The notes beneath the pieces are model-generated. The model ran no database searches. It had not been told where the DNA came from and worked only from the letters and a program-made list of their open reading frames with translations. Of a stretch of 64,000 bases of DNA, positions 10,753-19,802 are shown piece by piece. The position numbers and the translations under genes were made by a program. The stretch's first letter is position 1; each line of letters starts with the position of its first letter. The DNA comes from Streptomyces odontomachi (GTDB lineage Bacteria; Actinomycetota; Actinomycetes; Streptomycetales; Streptomycetaceae), in assembly GCF_024435355.1 (NCBI RefSeq), contig NZ_JAMJWG010000001.1, positions 248,001 to 312,000 on the forward strand, given 5' to 3'.

Positions 10753-13167
10753 CTACGGGCCGATGTGGACGTAGCCGGCCCATCTGGCTGGAAATCGTGG
10801 GTAGCGGGCCCGTAGCTCGACCGCCGTCGTGTGCAAGGCCTGTGCTGCCCGGTCCGCGTCCAGCTCGGAGGGCAGGTTCTCGTAGAACAGGCGCGCTGTT
10901 TCCGTGGCCGTTCCGTCGGTGACGCGCCACAGGGTGCCGACGACATGGCGGAAGCCTGCCGTGTGGAAGGCGGAGCCCAGGTGGATCACCTCGTCGGCCA
11001 CGGCCGGGTCGGCCAGTACGGTCTCGCATGCCGACAGGTAGACCAGGTGGCCCCGGCCCGGCCTCACCGCGAGTACGTCGAGTGCTGTCAGCGGGCCGTC
11101 GGACAGGTGCAGGGCGCTGTCGACCGGCCGGGCCGTGTAGCTGCTCGCGTGGCAGGCGACGTGGGCCCAGCCGACCTCGCGGAAGGCGGCCAGCACACCG
11201 TCCCGGGAAGCCGCCGTGCCGGACAGGTGGCCGAAGGCCGGAAAGCGCTCTGCCAGCCGGGCGGCCTCCGCCGCGGCGCCGCGTAGTGGTGGCAGGCCGG
11301 GTGCGGCCGCGACGGCAACCACCTGACCGGTCAGCACCGTGTCCGGCGGGCGCTGGGTCTGTGCCGCGCGCAGCGCCCTGATCGTCGGCGCGTACGACGA
11401 CACCGCCTCGTCGAGCGCGGCCGCGTGCAACGGCAGTGCACCGAGGAGACCCGTCGGGACCCACCACACCCGCTCGTGCCCCTCCAGACGTTCGAACACC
11501 GGCCCTATGACGGTCTCCCGAAGCCAGGACAGCGTGTTCCGCAACGGTTCCTGCGCGCCGGCGGTCGCCTCCTCGTCGTCCGGGGACAACTCCGCGAACG
11601 GCAATGCGGCGAGGAACCCCGCCGCTCGCTTGCGCACCTCTGCGTCCGACAGTCCCGGCAGCGGCACCACCGTCACCCCGGCTTCGGTCAGCACGAGCGC
11701 GTCGCAGCCGAATCGGCTCACATTCACCGTGATCACCGGGCCGTCGACGGCCGCAGTGATCAGGTCCGACAGGCGGGGCGGTGCGAGGAAGTCCTCGAAA
11801 CCCGGCGCCATCCGGATCGCCGCGATGGCTCTGTCCCACTCCTGCACGAGTTCGATCCGACGGTCGGCCACGCTCGGGACGCCCGGCACCGCAGGGGCGT
11901 GCGGGTCCACCTCCTCGGCCAGCCGGTCACCGGCATCGCGCAGCGCCTCCGCCAGCGCGGGCTCCGCCTGCGCCAGCGGGTCGAGATCGTGCTGCGTGTC
12001 CAGCACGTACCCGATCAGCAGCCCGCGACCCTGCTCCAGCAGCTCCAACGCCCGCGCAGGATCACCGTTTCGGATCGCCGCAGCGGCCGCGTCCCTCGCC
12101 AGCCCGGTGAGCTGTGACAGCTGCCGCAGATGGTCGCCGTGGCCGAGGTGCCGCGCGGCGAGTCGGGGGAGCAGGTCGATCGCGAGGCCGTATGCGTCGT
12201 CGGCGACCTCCCAGCGCTCCGCCTGGGCGGCGAAGTGCCCTCGTGCCTTCGCCGCGACGAGCCGGAACAGCGTCGGCACCGTGTCCACCGCCGCAGCCCG
12301 TCCCAGACACGACAACGCCTCGCTCAGATCGCCGGTGTCCCCGTGCCGGTGGAAACGGTCGTGCAGTGCGAACCCGAGCTCCGCCTCATGCGCGGCGCGG
12401 TGCCAGCCGGGCAGGCCCACGGTCAGCTCGCGCAGCCGGGCGATGTACTCGTCAGCGAACTCGCCACCGGACGCCCGCGCCCGCGCGTTCAGCGCGTCCA
12501 CCAGTTCGTGCAGTGCGGCCGTCCGCTCGTCCCCGGTCGTCCCGTCGAGTCGCAACCGGGAACTCTCGATCACCGCGTCGACTTCGTCCAGAAACATCGG
12601 GTCAGCGAGGACGCTCTCACCGGCCATCGCCGCCAGCTGGCCATACGGCATGTTGAAGAACGACTTCAGCATGCCGGCCCGCTTGTCACGGTGTTGAAGA
12701 ATGCGCATGATCTGCGCGAGCTGGTTCGCCCGGTGATCACCGACCGCCTCGGCACGGCGTTGCAGCGCGGTCGCCGCAGCGGCGAATCCCGGTGCGTCCT
12801 GCGGGTTGTCCCGGTACCGGTCGGCAGTTCCTCCGTGCAGGGCGATGGCCTCATCCAGGTCGGACAGGTGCCCTGACACCCGGTAGCGCAACACGAGCAG
12901 CTCGCACAGCCCCTGCACGCACGCGTCCCGTGACGACTCCGTGTCCGCGTGCCGGTACGCGACCCGGAAGGCCGCTATGCCCTCGTCCACGTCGGGGGAG
13001 CCGGGGGCGGACAGGGCACGCTGCCACAGCGCGTACCCGAGGGCCCCGAAATGCTCCACGTCCACCCCGCCTGAGGCCTCCGTGCCCTGGGTGACCTCCC
13101 GCGGCGCTGCCACCGCGATCCGGCCGGACGGGGGCACCACCGCGCCGTAGGGGCGGGTGGGCCGCAT
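10753..13167 (-). CDS. CHAT-domain protein with helical-repeat N-terminus
   Basis: 804 aa. The C-terminal 250 residues form a CHAT domain, a caspase-like protease fold: the catalytic His is in WAHVACHASS and the catalytic Cys in LVYLSACETV, followed by HLGSAFHTAGFRHVVGTLWRV. The N-terminal 500 residues are rich in alpha-helical, TPR-like repeats (FRVAYRHADTESSRDACVQG, DLDEAIALHGGT and similar). It is convergent with the hyu operon and appears monocistronic. CHAT proteases cut partner proteins in several signalling and defence systems; no partner such as a gasdermin is adjacent, so its target is unknown. An 18-bp inverted repeat GTTCC-N8-GGAAC at 13190-13207 lies just upstream. Confidence 0.87.
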   Translation of the reverse strand: MRPTRPYGAVVPPSGRIAVAAPREVTQGTEASGGVDVEHFGALGYALWQRALSAPGSPDVDEGIAAFRVAYRHADTESSRDACVQGLCELLVLRYRVSGHLSDLDEAIALHGGTADRYRDNPQDAPGFAAAATALQRRAEAVGDHRANQLAQIMRILQHRDKRAGMLKSFFNMPYGQLAAMAGESVLADPMFLDEVDAVIESSRLRLDGTTGDERTAALHELVDALNARARASGGEFADEYIARLRELTVGLPGWHRAAHEAELGFALHDRFHRHGDTGDLSEALSCLGRAAAVDTVPTLFRLVAAKARGHFAAQAERWEVADDAYGLAIDLLPRLAARHLGHGDHLRQLSQLTGLARDAAAAAIRNGDPARALELLEQGRGLLIGYVLDTQHDLDPLAQAEPALAEALRDAGDRLAEEVDPHAPAVPGVPSVADRRIELVQEWDRAIAAIRMAPGFEDFLAPPRLSDLITAAVDGPVITVNVSRFGCDALVLTEAGVTVVPLPGLSDAEVRKRAAGFLAALPFAELSPDDEEATAGAQEPLRNTLSWLRETVIGPVFERLEGHERVWWVPTGLLGALPLHAAALDEAVSSYAPTIRALRAAQTQRPPDTVLTGQVVAVAAAPGLPPLRGAAAEAARLAERFPAFGHLSGTAASRDGVLAAFREVGWAHVACHASSYTARPVDSALHLSDGPLTALDVLAVRPGRGHLVYLSACETVLADPAVADEVIHLGSAFHTAGFRHVVGTLWRVTDGTATETARLFYENLPSELDADRAAQALHTTAVELRARYPRFPARWAGYVHIGP

Positions 13168-13474
13168 AGATCATTACGGACATGTCGGAGTTCCCGGCCG
13201 CCGGAACACATCGTCTGGGCTGATCCGGGGAACCGGGCGCCGGCATCGGCAGCCATGCAGCCATACCGGCTGCTCGCGCAGCAGGTGCACGAACGGCCGC
13301 GCCGGCTTCCCCCGCGGGAGCTACGGATGACGCGGGCAGGTGTCCACCACGGGGTGACGACGCGGGCCTGCGGCGACCCTAGATTTTCGTCCGTTGCCGG
13401 GTGTGACCGGCGGCGAGCCGACCACCGTCGTGAGCCGTGCTCCCCTCTTCCTGCTTTCTTCCTGGAGGCCCTTG
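13168..13474. other. Gene-free gap between the CHAT gene and an alpha/beta hydrolase
   Basis: This divergent intergenic region contains the inverted repeat GTTCC-N8-GGAAC at 13190-13207 near the CHAT start and a ribosome binding site (TGGAGG at about 13464) for the rightward hydrolase. I see no coding signal; both promoters must lie here but are not obvious. Confidence 0.5.
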
Positions 13475-14377
13475 ATGTTCCGCACCTTCGCCAAGGCCAT
13501 CGCCGCCATCGCGGTTGTCTGCACCGTGGTCGGTGGAGGGCTCGTCCTCAACGAGGAGTACGGCAAGGCCAGCTCGGAGGACAAGGACGCCGCCGCGGGC
13601 TCAGCGGGTGACACCTTCACGGGCGTCAAGAAGATCCGCGTGGACGGGCACACGGTCAACGTTTCCTGCTCGGGCCGTACCGGCACCGACCAGCCCCTGG
13701 TGATGCTGATGCCCGGCGGTGGCGAAGGCCTGGGCAACATGGCCCAACTCCAGAAGTCCCTCAGCAAGACTCTCCGGGTCTGCTCCTACGATCGCCTCGG
13801 CGAAGGCGCCAGCGACAAGGCCGACGGTCCGCAGTACATCGAGGACAGCAGCCGGATCCTCACCCAGGTACTCGACCGCCTCGCCGGCGACCGCCCCGTC
13901 GTGCTGGCCGGTCACTCCCTCGGCGGCTACATCGCGGCCCGCTACACCCCGGCCAACACCGGGCGCGTCAAGGGCCTGGTCCTCCTCGACGCCACGATCC
14001 CCCACCTCACCCGCGACATGAAACGGACCATCCCCGCCGACGCCCAGGGAGCACCCGCGCAGGTGCGCGACGGTGCGCTCGCCGCCAACCAGGGCAAGAA
14101 CCCGGAGCAGTTCGTCATCGCCGACGGCCCCGTCCGCTCGGCCGGACACATCCCCGTGCAGATCCTCGAGCACGAGTCCGAGTACACCCAGGTTCCCGAG
14201 TACCGGCCTGCCCTGGAGCGGATGTGGGCCAAGGGGCAGCAGGAGTGGCGCGCCATCTCGACCGACAGCCACCTCACCACGGCGAAGGGCAGCGGCCACT
14301 ACATCCACAAGGACCGCCCCGACCTCGCCCTCAAGGCCGTCCAGGACGTCGCCACCCGCGTCGCCCACCAGCGCTGA
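13475..14377 (+). CDS. Secreted alpha/beta hydrolase
   Basis: 300 aa from ATG 13475, which follows TGGAGG with 6-nt spacing. Residues 1-25 are a hydrophobic signal peptide or anchor (FRTFAKAIAAIAVVCTVVGG). The alpha/beta-hydrolase core shows an oxyanion region (LMLMPGGGEGLGNMAQL), the nucleophile elbow GHSLGGY with the catalytic Ser, and a C-terminal His in GSGHYIHKDRPDL. The substrate is not evident; such proteins include esterases, lipases and peptidases. It stands alone between the CHAT gene and the two-component system. Confidence 0.85.
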   Translation: MFRTFAKAIAAIAVVCTVVGGGLVLNEEYGKASSEDKDAAAGSAGDTFTGVKKIRVDGHTVNVSCSGRTGTDQPLVMLMPGGGEGLGNMAQLQKSLSKTLRVCSYDRLGEGASDKADGPQYIEDSSRILTQVLDRLAGDRPVVLAGHSLGGYIAARYTPANTGRVKGLVLLDATIPHLTRDMKRTIPADAQGAPAQVRDGALAANQGKNPEQFVIADGPVRSAGHIPVQILEHESEYTQVPEYRPALERMWAKGQQEWRAISTDSHLTTAKGSGHYIHKDRPDLALKAVQDVATRVAHQR

Positions 14378-14511
14378 CGCCGAGCGCCGCGCCGTCCCCC
14401 GAGCGAGCTACAGCAAGGTGCCCACCCCGAGGGGACGACCTTCGGCGGCCTGGTGCGTAGCTACCCAGCAGCCCGCGACACCTCTGTGACGGGCCCGACG
14501 AAGGAGTTCCC

Positions 14512-14868
14512 GTGCGGTTCGTCCGGCAGTTCCCTGCCGCGGTGGCGGCCTACGCGCCCGGCGGCAACGCCACCGACGTGGGTGGAGGAGGGCTGAGGCG
14601 CCGGGGCGATGGCCGGACGGGGCTGCGGGACGCCACGGCATCAGGCCCGGAGCTGCGCACGGGCGGTGAGCTCGGACCGGAGGGCAGCGTGCACTTCGGC
14701 CCCGAGGGCAGCGTGTACTTCGGTCCCGACGGCAGCGTGTACTCCGTGGGCTTCGGTGTGCTGCCGAGGCTCGTCCTCCTGCGGTTGGCCCGCTGCCGCG
14801 GAGACATCGTGCCGCGGGTTTTCCGGCCCGGCTCGGAGATCAACTCCCCGGCTACACTTCCCCGATGA
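14512..14868 (+). CDS. Small hypothetical protein with octapeptide repeats
   Basis: 118 aa from GTG 14512, with GAAGGAG 5 nt upstream. The centre has three tandem 8-residue repeats, EGSVHFGP / EGSVYFGP / DGSVYSVG (about residues 61-84), encoded by three diverged 24-nt units at about 14682-14753. Its stop overlaps the start of the histidine kinase as ATGA, suggesting translational coupling. The C-terminal 30 residues look little like a folded domain, so it may be a decayed or fast-evolving gene. I recognise no family. The opposite strand is also open, but it is a shadow of the kinase. Confidence 0.4.
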   Translation: MRFVRQFPAAVAAYAPGGNATDVGGGGLRRRGDGRTGLRDATASGPELRTGGELGPEGSVHFGPEGSVYFGPDGSVYSVGFGVLPRLVLLRLARCRGDIVPRVFRPGSEINSPATLPR

Positions 14869-16025
14869 TCGACCGCCGACGGATCCTGGAGCTGTGGCGC
14901 GGGCTCGATGTCACCGTCCGCGACCTCCCGCTCGGGGTGCTTCTTCTCGTCGCGTCGCTGCTGCCGGGCCTGCGGGGCGACGGAACGGAGGTCGGTGGCC
15001 TGCCGACCCGGCCCGTCGACCTGCTCGCCGGTGCGGCGGCCGTCCTCCAGTGCCTCCCGCTCGCCGCACGCAGGCGCTGGCCGCTCGTCTGCCTCGCCCT
15101 CGTGTCGCTCGGCTTCGCCCTCGACCAGCTCCGCGGCTACCACCTGTTCGCCGGAAGCGCGCTGCCCATCGCCCTCCTGAGCGCCGGTTCGTACGTGGAG
15201 CGCTACCGGCGAGCCGCGCTGGCCGTCGCCTCCGTGGCGTTCGTGGCGTTGGCGGTCGAGCTGCGCCGGCGCAGCAGCTCGGACGAGCCGGTCGCCGAGC
15301 TGGTGACCTTCTACCTGGCGCTGGCTCTCGCCTGGGGCATCGGCGCCTGGATGCGCTCGGCGCGCGCCGCGGAGGCCGAGCGGCGCAGCCGGGTCGCCGA
15401 GGACGCCCGCAGGGCCGAGCGCACGCGCATCGCCCGCGAACTCCACGACGTGGTGACCCACCACGTGACCGCCATGGTCGTGCAGTCCGAGGCGGCACGG
15501 TATCTGACCGCCGCACCCGACCGGCTCGACGAGACCCTGGCCGCCGTCAGCGACACCGGGCGGCGGGCCATCACCGACCTGCGGCACCTGCTCGACCTGC
15601 TCAACCCGGATCACGGCACCGGGCAGCCCCGCACGCCGCCGGTCGGCCGGGTGCTCACGCTCGTCGAGCAGACGCGGCTGGCCGGGCAGCCGGTGGACTT
15701 CACCGAGGAGGGCACGCCCGCCGCGTCGACCGGCAGCTCCGATCTCGTGGCCTACCGCGTGGTGCAGGAGGCCCTGACCAACGCCCTCAAGTACGATCAC
15801 GGCGGCAGGACTTCGGTCCTGGTGCGGCACGGCGAGAGCGGGATCACGGTGGAAGTGCACACCGACGGCTCGGGGACCAGGGACGCGTCCGCCGGCGGGA
15901 GCGGCCGGGGGCTGGCCGGCCTCAAAGCACGGGTCGACGTCCTGGGCGGCGAGTTCAGCGCCGGACGCGCGCCGGCGAACGGCTTCGTCGTCCGCGCTCG
16001 GATACCCGCAGGGAGCAGTTCATGA
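14865..16025 (+). CDS. NarL-type two-component sensor histidine kinase
   Basis: 386 aa. About five hydrophobic segments fill the first 150 residues (for example LGVLLLVASLLPGL, FAGSALPIALLSAG and FYLALALAWGIGAW). These are followed by the HisKA_3 dimerisation helix with the phospho-accepting His in ELHDVVTHHV, and a C-terminal HATPase_c domain (VVQEALTNALKY, then GRGLAGLKARVDVLGGEF). It senses an unknown signal in or near the membrane and phosphorylates the next gene product, whose start overlaps its stop by 4 nt. Confidence 0.93.
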   Translation: MIDRRRILELWRGLDVTVRDLPLGVLLLVASLLPGLRGDGTEVGGLPTRPVDLLAGAAAVLQCLPLAARRRWPLVCLALVSLGFALDQLRGYHLFAGSALPIALLSAGSYVERYRRAALAVASVAFVALAVELRRRSSSDEPVAELVTFYLALALAWGIGAWMRSARAAEAERRSRVAEDARRAERTRIARELHDVVTHHVTAMVVQSEAARYLTAAPDRLDETLAAVSDTGRRAITDLRHLLDLLNPDHGTGQPRTPPVGRVLTLVEQTRLAGQPVDFTEEGTPAASTGSSDLVAYRVVQEALTNALKYDHGGRTSVLVRHGESGITVEVHTDGSGTRDASAGGSGRGLAGLKARVDVLGGEFSAGRAPANGFVVRARIPAGSSS

Positions 16026-16681
16026 GTGCGCCGACCCGGGTCCTGATCTGCGACGACCAGGCGATGATCCGTGCCGGTCTCGCGACGATCGTCGACGCCC
16101 AACCCGACCTGGAGGTGGCGGGTCAGTGCGGCGACGGCCGGACGGCGGTGCGCCTCGCGGCCGAGCTGAAGCCCGACGTGGTCGTGATGGACGTGCGCAT
16201 GCCCGTCCTCGACGGCATCGAGGCCACCCGGCTGCTGGCCGCGGCGGATGTCGAACACCCCGTCAAGGTGCTCGTGGTGACGACGTTCAACCTCGACGAG
16301 TACGTGTACGAGGCGCTGCGCGCGGGTGCCAGCGGGTTCCTGCTCAAGGACGCGCCGCCCGACCGGCTGCTGCACGCGATCCGTACGGTCGCCCTGGGCC
16401 AGGCGCTGCTCGACCCCGACGTGACGCGCCGCCTGGTGGGCCAGTACGCCGCCCGGATCCGCCCCGCCCCGGGCGCTCCACGAGACCTCCCGCTGACGCC
16501 CCGCGAACTGGAGGTGCTGCGCCTGATCGCGGACGGCCTCTCGAACAGCGAGATCGCCGCAGAGCTCGTGATCAGCCGCGAGACCGTCAAGACCTTCGTA
16601 TCCCGCATCCTCACCAAGCTCGGCCTCCGCGATCGCGTGCAGGCGGTCGTCTTCGCCTACCGCCACGGGCTGGTGCCCTGA
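16022..16681 (+). CDS. NarL/LuxR-family response regulator
   Basis: 219 aa. The receiver domain carries acidic residues in LICDDQAMIR, the phospho-acceptor Asp in VVVMDVRMPVLDG, the Thr in VVTTFNLDEYVYEAL and the Lys in GFLLKDAPPDRLL. A LuxR-type HTH occupies the C-terminus (LTPRELEVLRLIADGLSN, then SRETVKTFVSRILTKLGLRD). It starts inside the kinase stop codon, so the pair is cotranslated. The adjacent alpha/beta hydrolase is a possible target. Confidence 0.94.
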   Translation: MSAPTRVLICDDQAMIRAGLATIVDAQPDLEVAGQCGDGRTAVRLAAELKPDVVVMDVRMPVLDGIEATRLLAAADVEHPVKVLVVTTFNLDEYVYEALRAGASGFLLKDAPPDRLLHAIRTVALGQALLDPDVTRRLVGQYAARIRPAPGAPRDLPLTPRELEVLRLIADGLSNSEIAAELVISRETVKTFVSRILTKLGLRDRVQAVVFAYRHGLVP

Positions 16682-16692
16682 CGTCGCCCCGG

Positions 16693-17060
16693 TCAGCCGG
16701 TGCGAGGCGGGCGCAGGCGGATCCACACGGTGAAGAACGTCGACAGGAGCAGCATGGCGGCTCCGCCCCACAGCTTGAGGTTGATACCGCCGGACCTGGC
16801 GATCTCCGCGTGGCGGTGGCGAAGACGCCGAGCAGCGCGGGGGAGCGGTACCGGGCGGCGTCGCCCAGCACGCTTTCCCTGCGTCGCATCTGGCGCATGG
16901 TCAAGCTCCGGACCGGCCCGACCAGTTCGTCATCCGGCTTGCGGCCCATCGCCTCACGGAGCAGCAGCCGCAGGAGCGCTCCCGCGTTCCGGTCGCGGAT
17001 GGAACGGTTCAGCGAAGTGGCGGTGGGACGCAGGAGCACGGCTGCGTCGTATGCGGCGGT
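16693..17060 (-). pseudogene. Frameshifted, N-terminally truncated relic of a membrane protein
   Basis: Two overlapping reading frames together read like one protein. The upstream frame (down to about 16815) gives PTATSLNRSIRDRNAGALLR, then MGRKPDDELVGPVRSLTMRQ and SPALLGVFATA. A one-nucleotide shift near 16810-16818 then opens EIARSGGINLKLWGGAAMLL and STFFTVWIRLRPPRTG, ending at a TGA at 16693-16695. The last part is a transmembrane helix. No good start or upstream domain is visible, and the 5' side (17060-17170) is simple GC-rich repeat (CCCGGCCCGG type). I do not recognise the family. A sequencing error could explain the frameshift but not the missing N-terminus. Confidence 0.45.
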
Positions 17061-17170
17061 CCCGCCCGGCCCCGGTGGGCCGGGGCGGTGGCCGTGCCGT
17101 CCTGCGCGTGCGGCGTGCACCGGCCGTCCGCGCCGCGGCCCGGTCCGGCCCGGCCCGGCCCGGTACGCGT

Positions 17171-18568
17171 TCAGCTGCCGTGGACCGCCCGTGCCGCCCG
17201 CGCCAGCAGGTCGGCCGTCGCGTCCAGCGCCGTGCCGTCCTCCGGGAGCCGGCCGGTGGCCACCCGTACGTGCGGCGGCTGCGGGGTGAGGCAGAACCGG
17301 CTGCCGGGTGAGACGGTGGTGCCCCGGGCGGCAAGCGTGACCAGGGCGGAGGTCTCGTCCGCGACCGGCACCCACAGCTGGAGCCCGTCCAGGTTCCGGG
17401 TGGGGACGCCGTGCACGGCCAGCCGTTCCGCCAGCCCCGTGCGGCGCACCGCGTACCGGTGTGCCGCATCTGCCACCCGCTCGCCGGTCGACGGGTCGCA
17501 CAGCAGGTGGGCCAGCGTGTCCTGGAGGATGCGGCTGGTCCAGCCGGTGCCGTAGGTGCGCAGCACGCGCACCCGCTCGACGACGTCCTGCGGGCCCCCG
17601 ATGACCGCGAGCCGCAGATCGGGACCGTACGCCTTGGAGTAGGAGCGCACCACCACGGTGCGCCGGGGCAGCCGGGTGCCCACGCTGTGCGCGGGGTGCC
17701 GGGCCAGAGGCCCGATGCCGTCGTCCTCCAACACCACGGTGTTCGGCGATCCCTCCAGCGTCGCGGCGAGTGCGCCGGCCCGCCCGGCGGTCAGCGACCA
17801 GCCCTGCGGCGTCTGCGCCCGCGGCTGGTAGAGGAAGAGGGCGGGCCGGTCGACGAGCGCCTCGTCCAGCGACCCGGGCAACGGCCCCTCGTCATCGCAG
17901 GCCACCGGAACCGCGCGCACCTCCTGCGCGTCGAGGATGTCCAACAGGCGCGGCGCGGTGGGCTCTTCCACGGCCACCCGGTCCCCGGGGACCAGCAGCG
18001 CCTGGCACAGCAGGTGCACGCCCTCGAAGCCGCCGCCGACCGCCAACCACGCTTCGGGCGGGAACGGCCAGGAGTCCTGCACGGCCGCCAGCAGTGCGGG
18101 GGTGATGGCGGTGCGGGAGTAGTCATGCAGCCGCGGGGTGCGCGCCCCCGCCGCCAGGGCGGCCTCCAGCGGCGGCAGCAGCGCCGGGTCCGGGGCGGCG
18201 ACCGCCAGGTCGAGGGTGAGGTGGTCGCCGAAGTCGCCCACCCGCTCGTAGCGCACCGGGTGGGTGATGGCCGGCGGGCCGCTCACCACGCTGCCGCGCC
18301 GGCCCTGCGTGGTGATCATGCGATGCCTGCGCAGCACCGACCAGGCGTCGGCGACCGTACCCGGGCTCACACCGAGCCGGGCGGCCAGGGCCCGCACCGT
18401 GGGCAGCACCGCGCCCGGGGCCAGCTCGCCGCCCCTGATCAGGTCGGTCATCGTCCCGGCGATGCCCCGCGCGCTCGGGTCGGTCAGCCGTCCGGCCAGC
18501 GTCTGTGCCGTCAGCCGGCGCGCGGAGGAGTCCGCGCCGTCGTCCACCGCGTCTTGCGTGTCTGTCAC
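17171..18568 (-). CDS. MocR-type regulator (GntR HTH fused to aminotransferase fold)
   Basis: 465 aa from GTG 18568, preceded by GGGAG at 4-nt spacing; a longer in-frame start at 18619 lacks such support. The N-terminus holds a GntR winged helix (LAPGAVLPTVRALAARLGVS, then GTVADAWSVLRR). The rest is a class I aminotransferase-like domain with VVVRSYSKAYGPDLRLAVIG, where the PLP-binding Lys sits in SYSKAYG. Proteins of this type (GabR, PdxR, TauR) sense amines or vitamin B6 through bound PLP. It is divergent from the transport/hydrolase operon at 18764 and is its likely regulator. Confidence 0.9.
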   Translation of the reverse strand: MTDTQDAVDDGADSSARRLTAQTLAGRLTDPSARGIAGTMTDLIRGGELAPGAVLPTVRALAARLGVSPGTVADAWSVLRRHRMITTQGRRGSVVSGPPAITHPVRYERVGDFGDHLTLDLAVAAPDPALLPPLEAALAAGARTPRLHDYSRTAITPALLAAVQDSWPFPPEAWLAVGGGFEGVHLLCQALLVPGDRVAVEEPTAPRLLDILDAQEVRAVPVACDDEGPLPGSLDEALVDRPALFLYQPRAQTPQGWSLTAGRAGALAATLEGSPNTVVLEDDGIGPLARHPAHSVGTRLPRRTVVVRSYSKAYGPDLRLAVIGGPQDVVERVRVLRTYGTGWTSRILQDTLAHLLCDPSTGERVADAAHRYAVRRTGLAERLAVHGVPTRNLDGLQLWVPVADETSALVTLAARGTTVSPGSRFCLTPQPPHVRVATGRLPEDGTALDATADLLARAARAVHGS

Positions 18569-18634
18569 GTCGCTCCCTGTGCCGATCGCGCCGCTGCCGC
18601 AGCGTAACCACCGGATCACCCTCGGGGAAAGCTA

Positions 18635-18678
18635 TGTTCAGGAACAAAATCGGTCTTGTACGCCCGTGGGCCTGAACA
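18635..18678. promoter_or_regulatory. Long-spaced inverted repeat between MocR gene and its divergent operon
   Basis: TGTTCAGG at 18635-18642 and CCTGAACA at 18671-18678 are perfect inverted copies. The match continues outward as CTAT/ATAG with one extra base. Two sites spaced by about three helical turns are typical of what dimeric MocR regulators bind. The location between the divergent genes supports an operator role; the assignment is inference. Confidence 0.5.
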
Positions 18679-18763
18679 ATAGCCTCCTGATTCTGCGGGG
18701 ACGTCCTGGTGCTTACGGCACGCTGCCGGACGAACCCCACGAAGTACGACGCAAGGAGCGCAC

Positions 18764-19753
18764 GTGTCCCCACCCGTCATCCGTCTCGGACTACGCGACT
18801 GGGACCATCTGGTCCCGCTGGCCTCCGGACGGATCGCAACCCCCGGGTTCACCTTCCGGATCGACGCGCGCGACATCACGCCGGACGTCCTGGCCGAACC
18901 CGGCCTCGACGGCGGCGAGACCTCCTTCAGCCGCTACGCACAGGCCCGCGCCGCGGGGGACGACCGGCTCGTCGGCATCCCGGCGTTCGTCATGCGCGGC
19001 TTCCGCCACCGCTGCGTGCTGGTGCGTTCCGACAGCACGCTCACCCGGCTCTCCGAGCTGGCCGGCACCAGGATCGGGCTCACCGGCTGGCCCGACTCCG
19101 GCAACACCTGGACCCGCGCCCTGCTGCGCGCCGAGGGCGTGCGGCTCGACTCCGTCGACTGGCGGGTGGGCCCGCTCACGGCCGACGAGACCGGCAAGGA
19201 CCGGCTCGGCAGCCGTCCCCTTCCTGGAAACGTCTCCGTCATGGCCGAGGGCGAGTCGCTCGTCGAGGAACTGGCCGCCGGCCGGCTCGACGCCGTGCTG
19301 AGCCCCTTCATGCCCTCCGAACTGTTCACCCGGGACAGCCGTTTCCGGCACCTGCTCGCCGACCACGCCGCCGCCGAGCGCGCCTACTTCGGCCGGCACG
19401 GCTTCGTGCCCGGCATCCACCTGGTCACCGTGCGCCGCGAGGTCGTCGAAGCCCATCCGGATCTCGCCGGCGTCCTGCTCACCGCCTTGGAGGAGTCCAA
19501 GCGCCGCTGGGTGCAGCGCCGGCGGCTGCTCGCCGACACCTCGCCCTGGCTGCTGCGCGAGCTCACCGAGTCCGCGCTGCTCTTCGGCGACGACTGGATG
19601 CCGTACGGCACCGACGGCAACGCGGCCATGATCCGCGCGTTCTGCGAGGAGCTGCACGCCCAGGGCATCTGGCCCGAGCCGATCGACGCCGACGCCCTCT
19701 TCCCCGATCCGGCGCTGGCCGCCCCCGGCGCGCCGGCCGCCGCCACCCACTGA
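18764..19753 (+). CDS. Dihydroxyphthalate decarboxylase-like / substrate-binding-fold protein
   Basis: 329 aa without a signal peptide or lipobox. The fold looks like the type II periplasmic-binding proteins that include 4,5-dihydroxyphthalate decarboxylase: MSPPVIRLGLRDWDHLVPLA at the N-terminus, SRYAQARAAGDDRLVGIPAF, and GIGLTGWPDSGNTW-like loops (TRIGLTGWPDSGNTWTRALL). Because it appears cytosolic, it could be a decarboxylase or other enzyme rather than an ABC receptor. It is the first gene of an operon with a nitrilase-family hydrolase and an amino-acid-type ABC transporter, so it probably acts on the imported compound or its product. Confidence 0.72.
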   Translation: MSPPVIRLGLRDWDHLVPLASGRIATPGFTFRIDARDITPDVLAEPGLDGGETSFSRYAQARAAGDDRLVGIPAFVMRGFRHRCVLVRSDSTLTRLSELAGTRIGLTGWPDSGNTWTRALLRAEGVRLDSVDWRVGPLTADETGKDRLGSRPLPGNVSVMAEGESLVEELAAGRLDAVLSPFMPSELFTRDSRFRHLLADHAAAERAYFGRHGFVPGIHLVTVRREVVEAHPDLAGVLLTALEESKRRWVQRRRLLADTSPWLLRELTESALLFGDDWMPYGTDGNAAMIRAFCEELHAQGIWPEPIDADALFPDPALAAPGAPAAATH

Positions 19754-19802
19754 ACCGCGGGTCCCCGCCCACGGGCAGGACCGCCGAGCACGGAGTACCT
19801 CG

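Noticed and set aside
14682..14753. Tandem 24-nt units as a possible CRISPR or VNTR array
   Set aside because: Only three diverged in-frame copies without spacers; better explained as peptide repeats.
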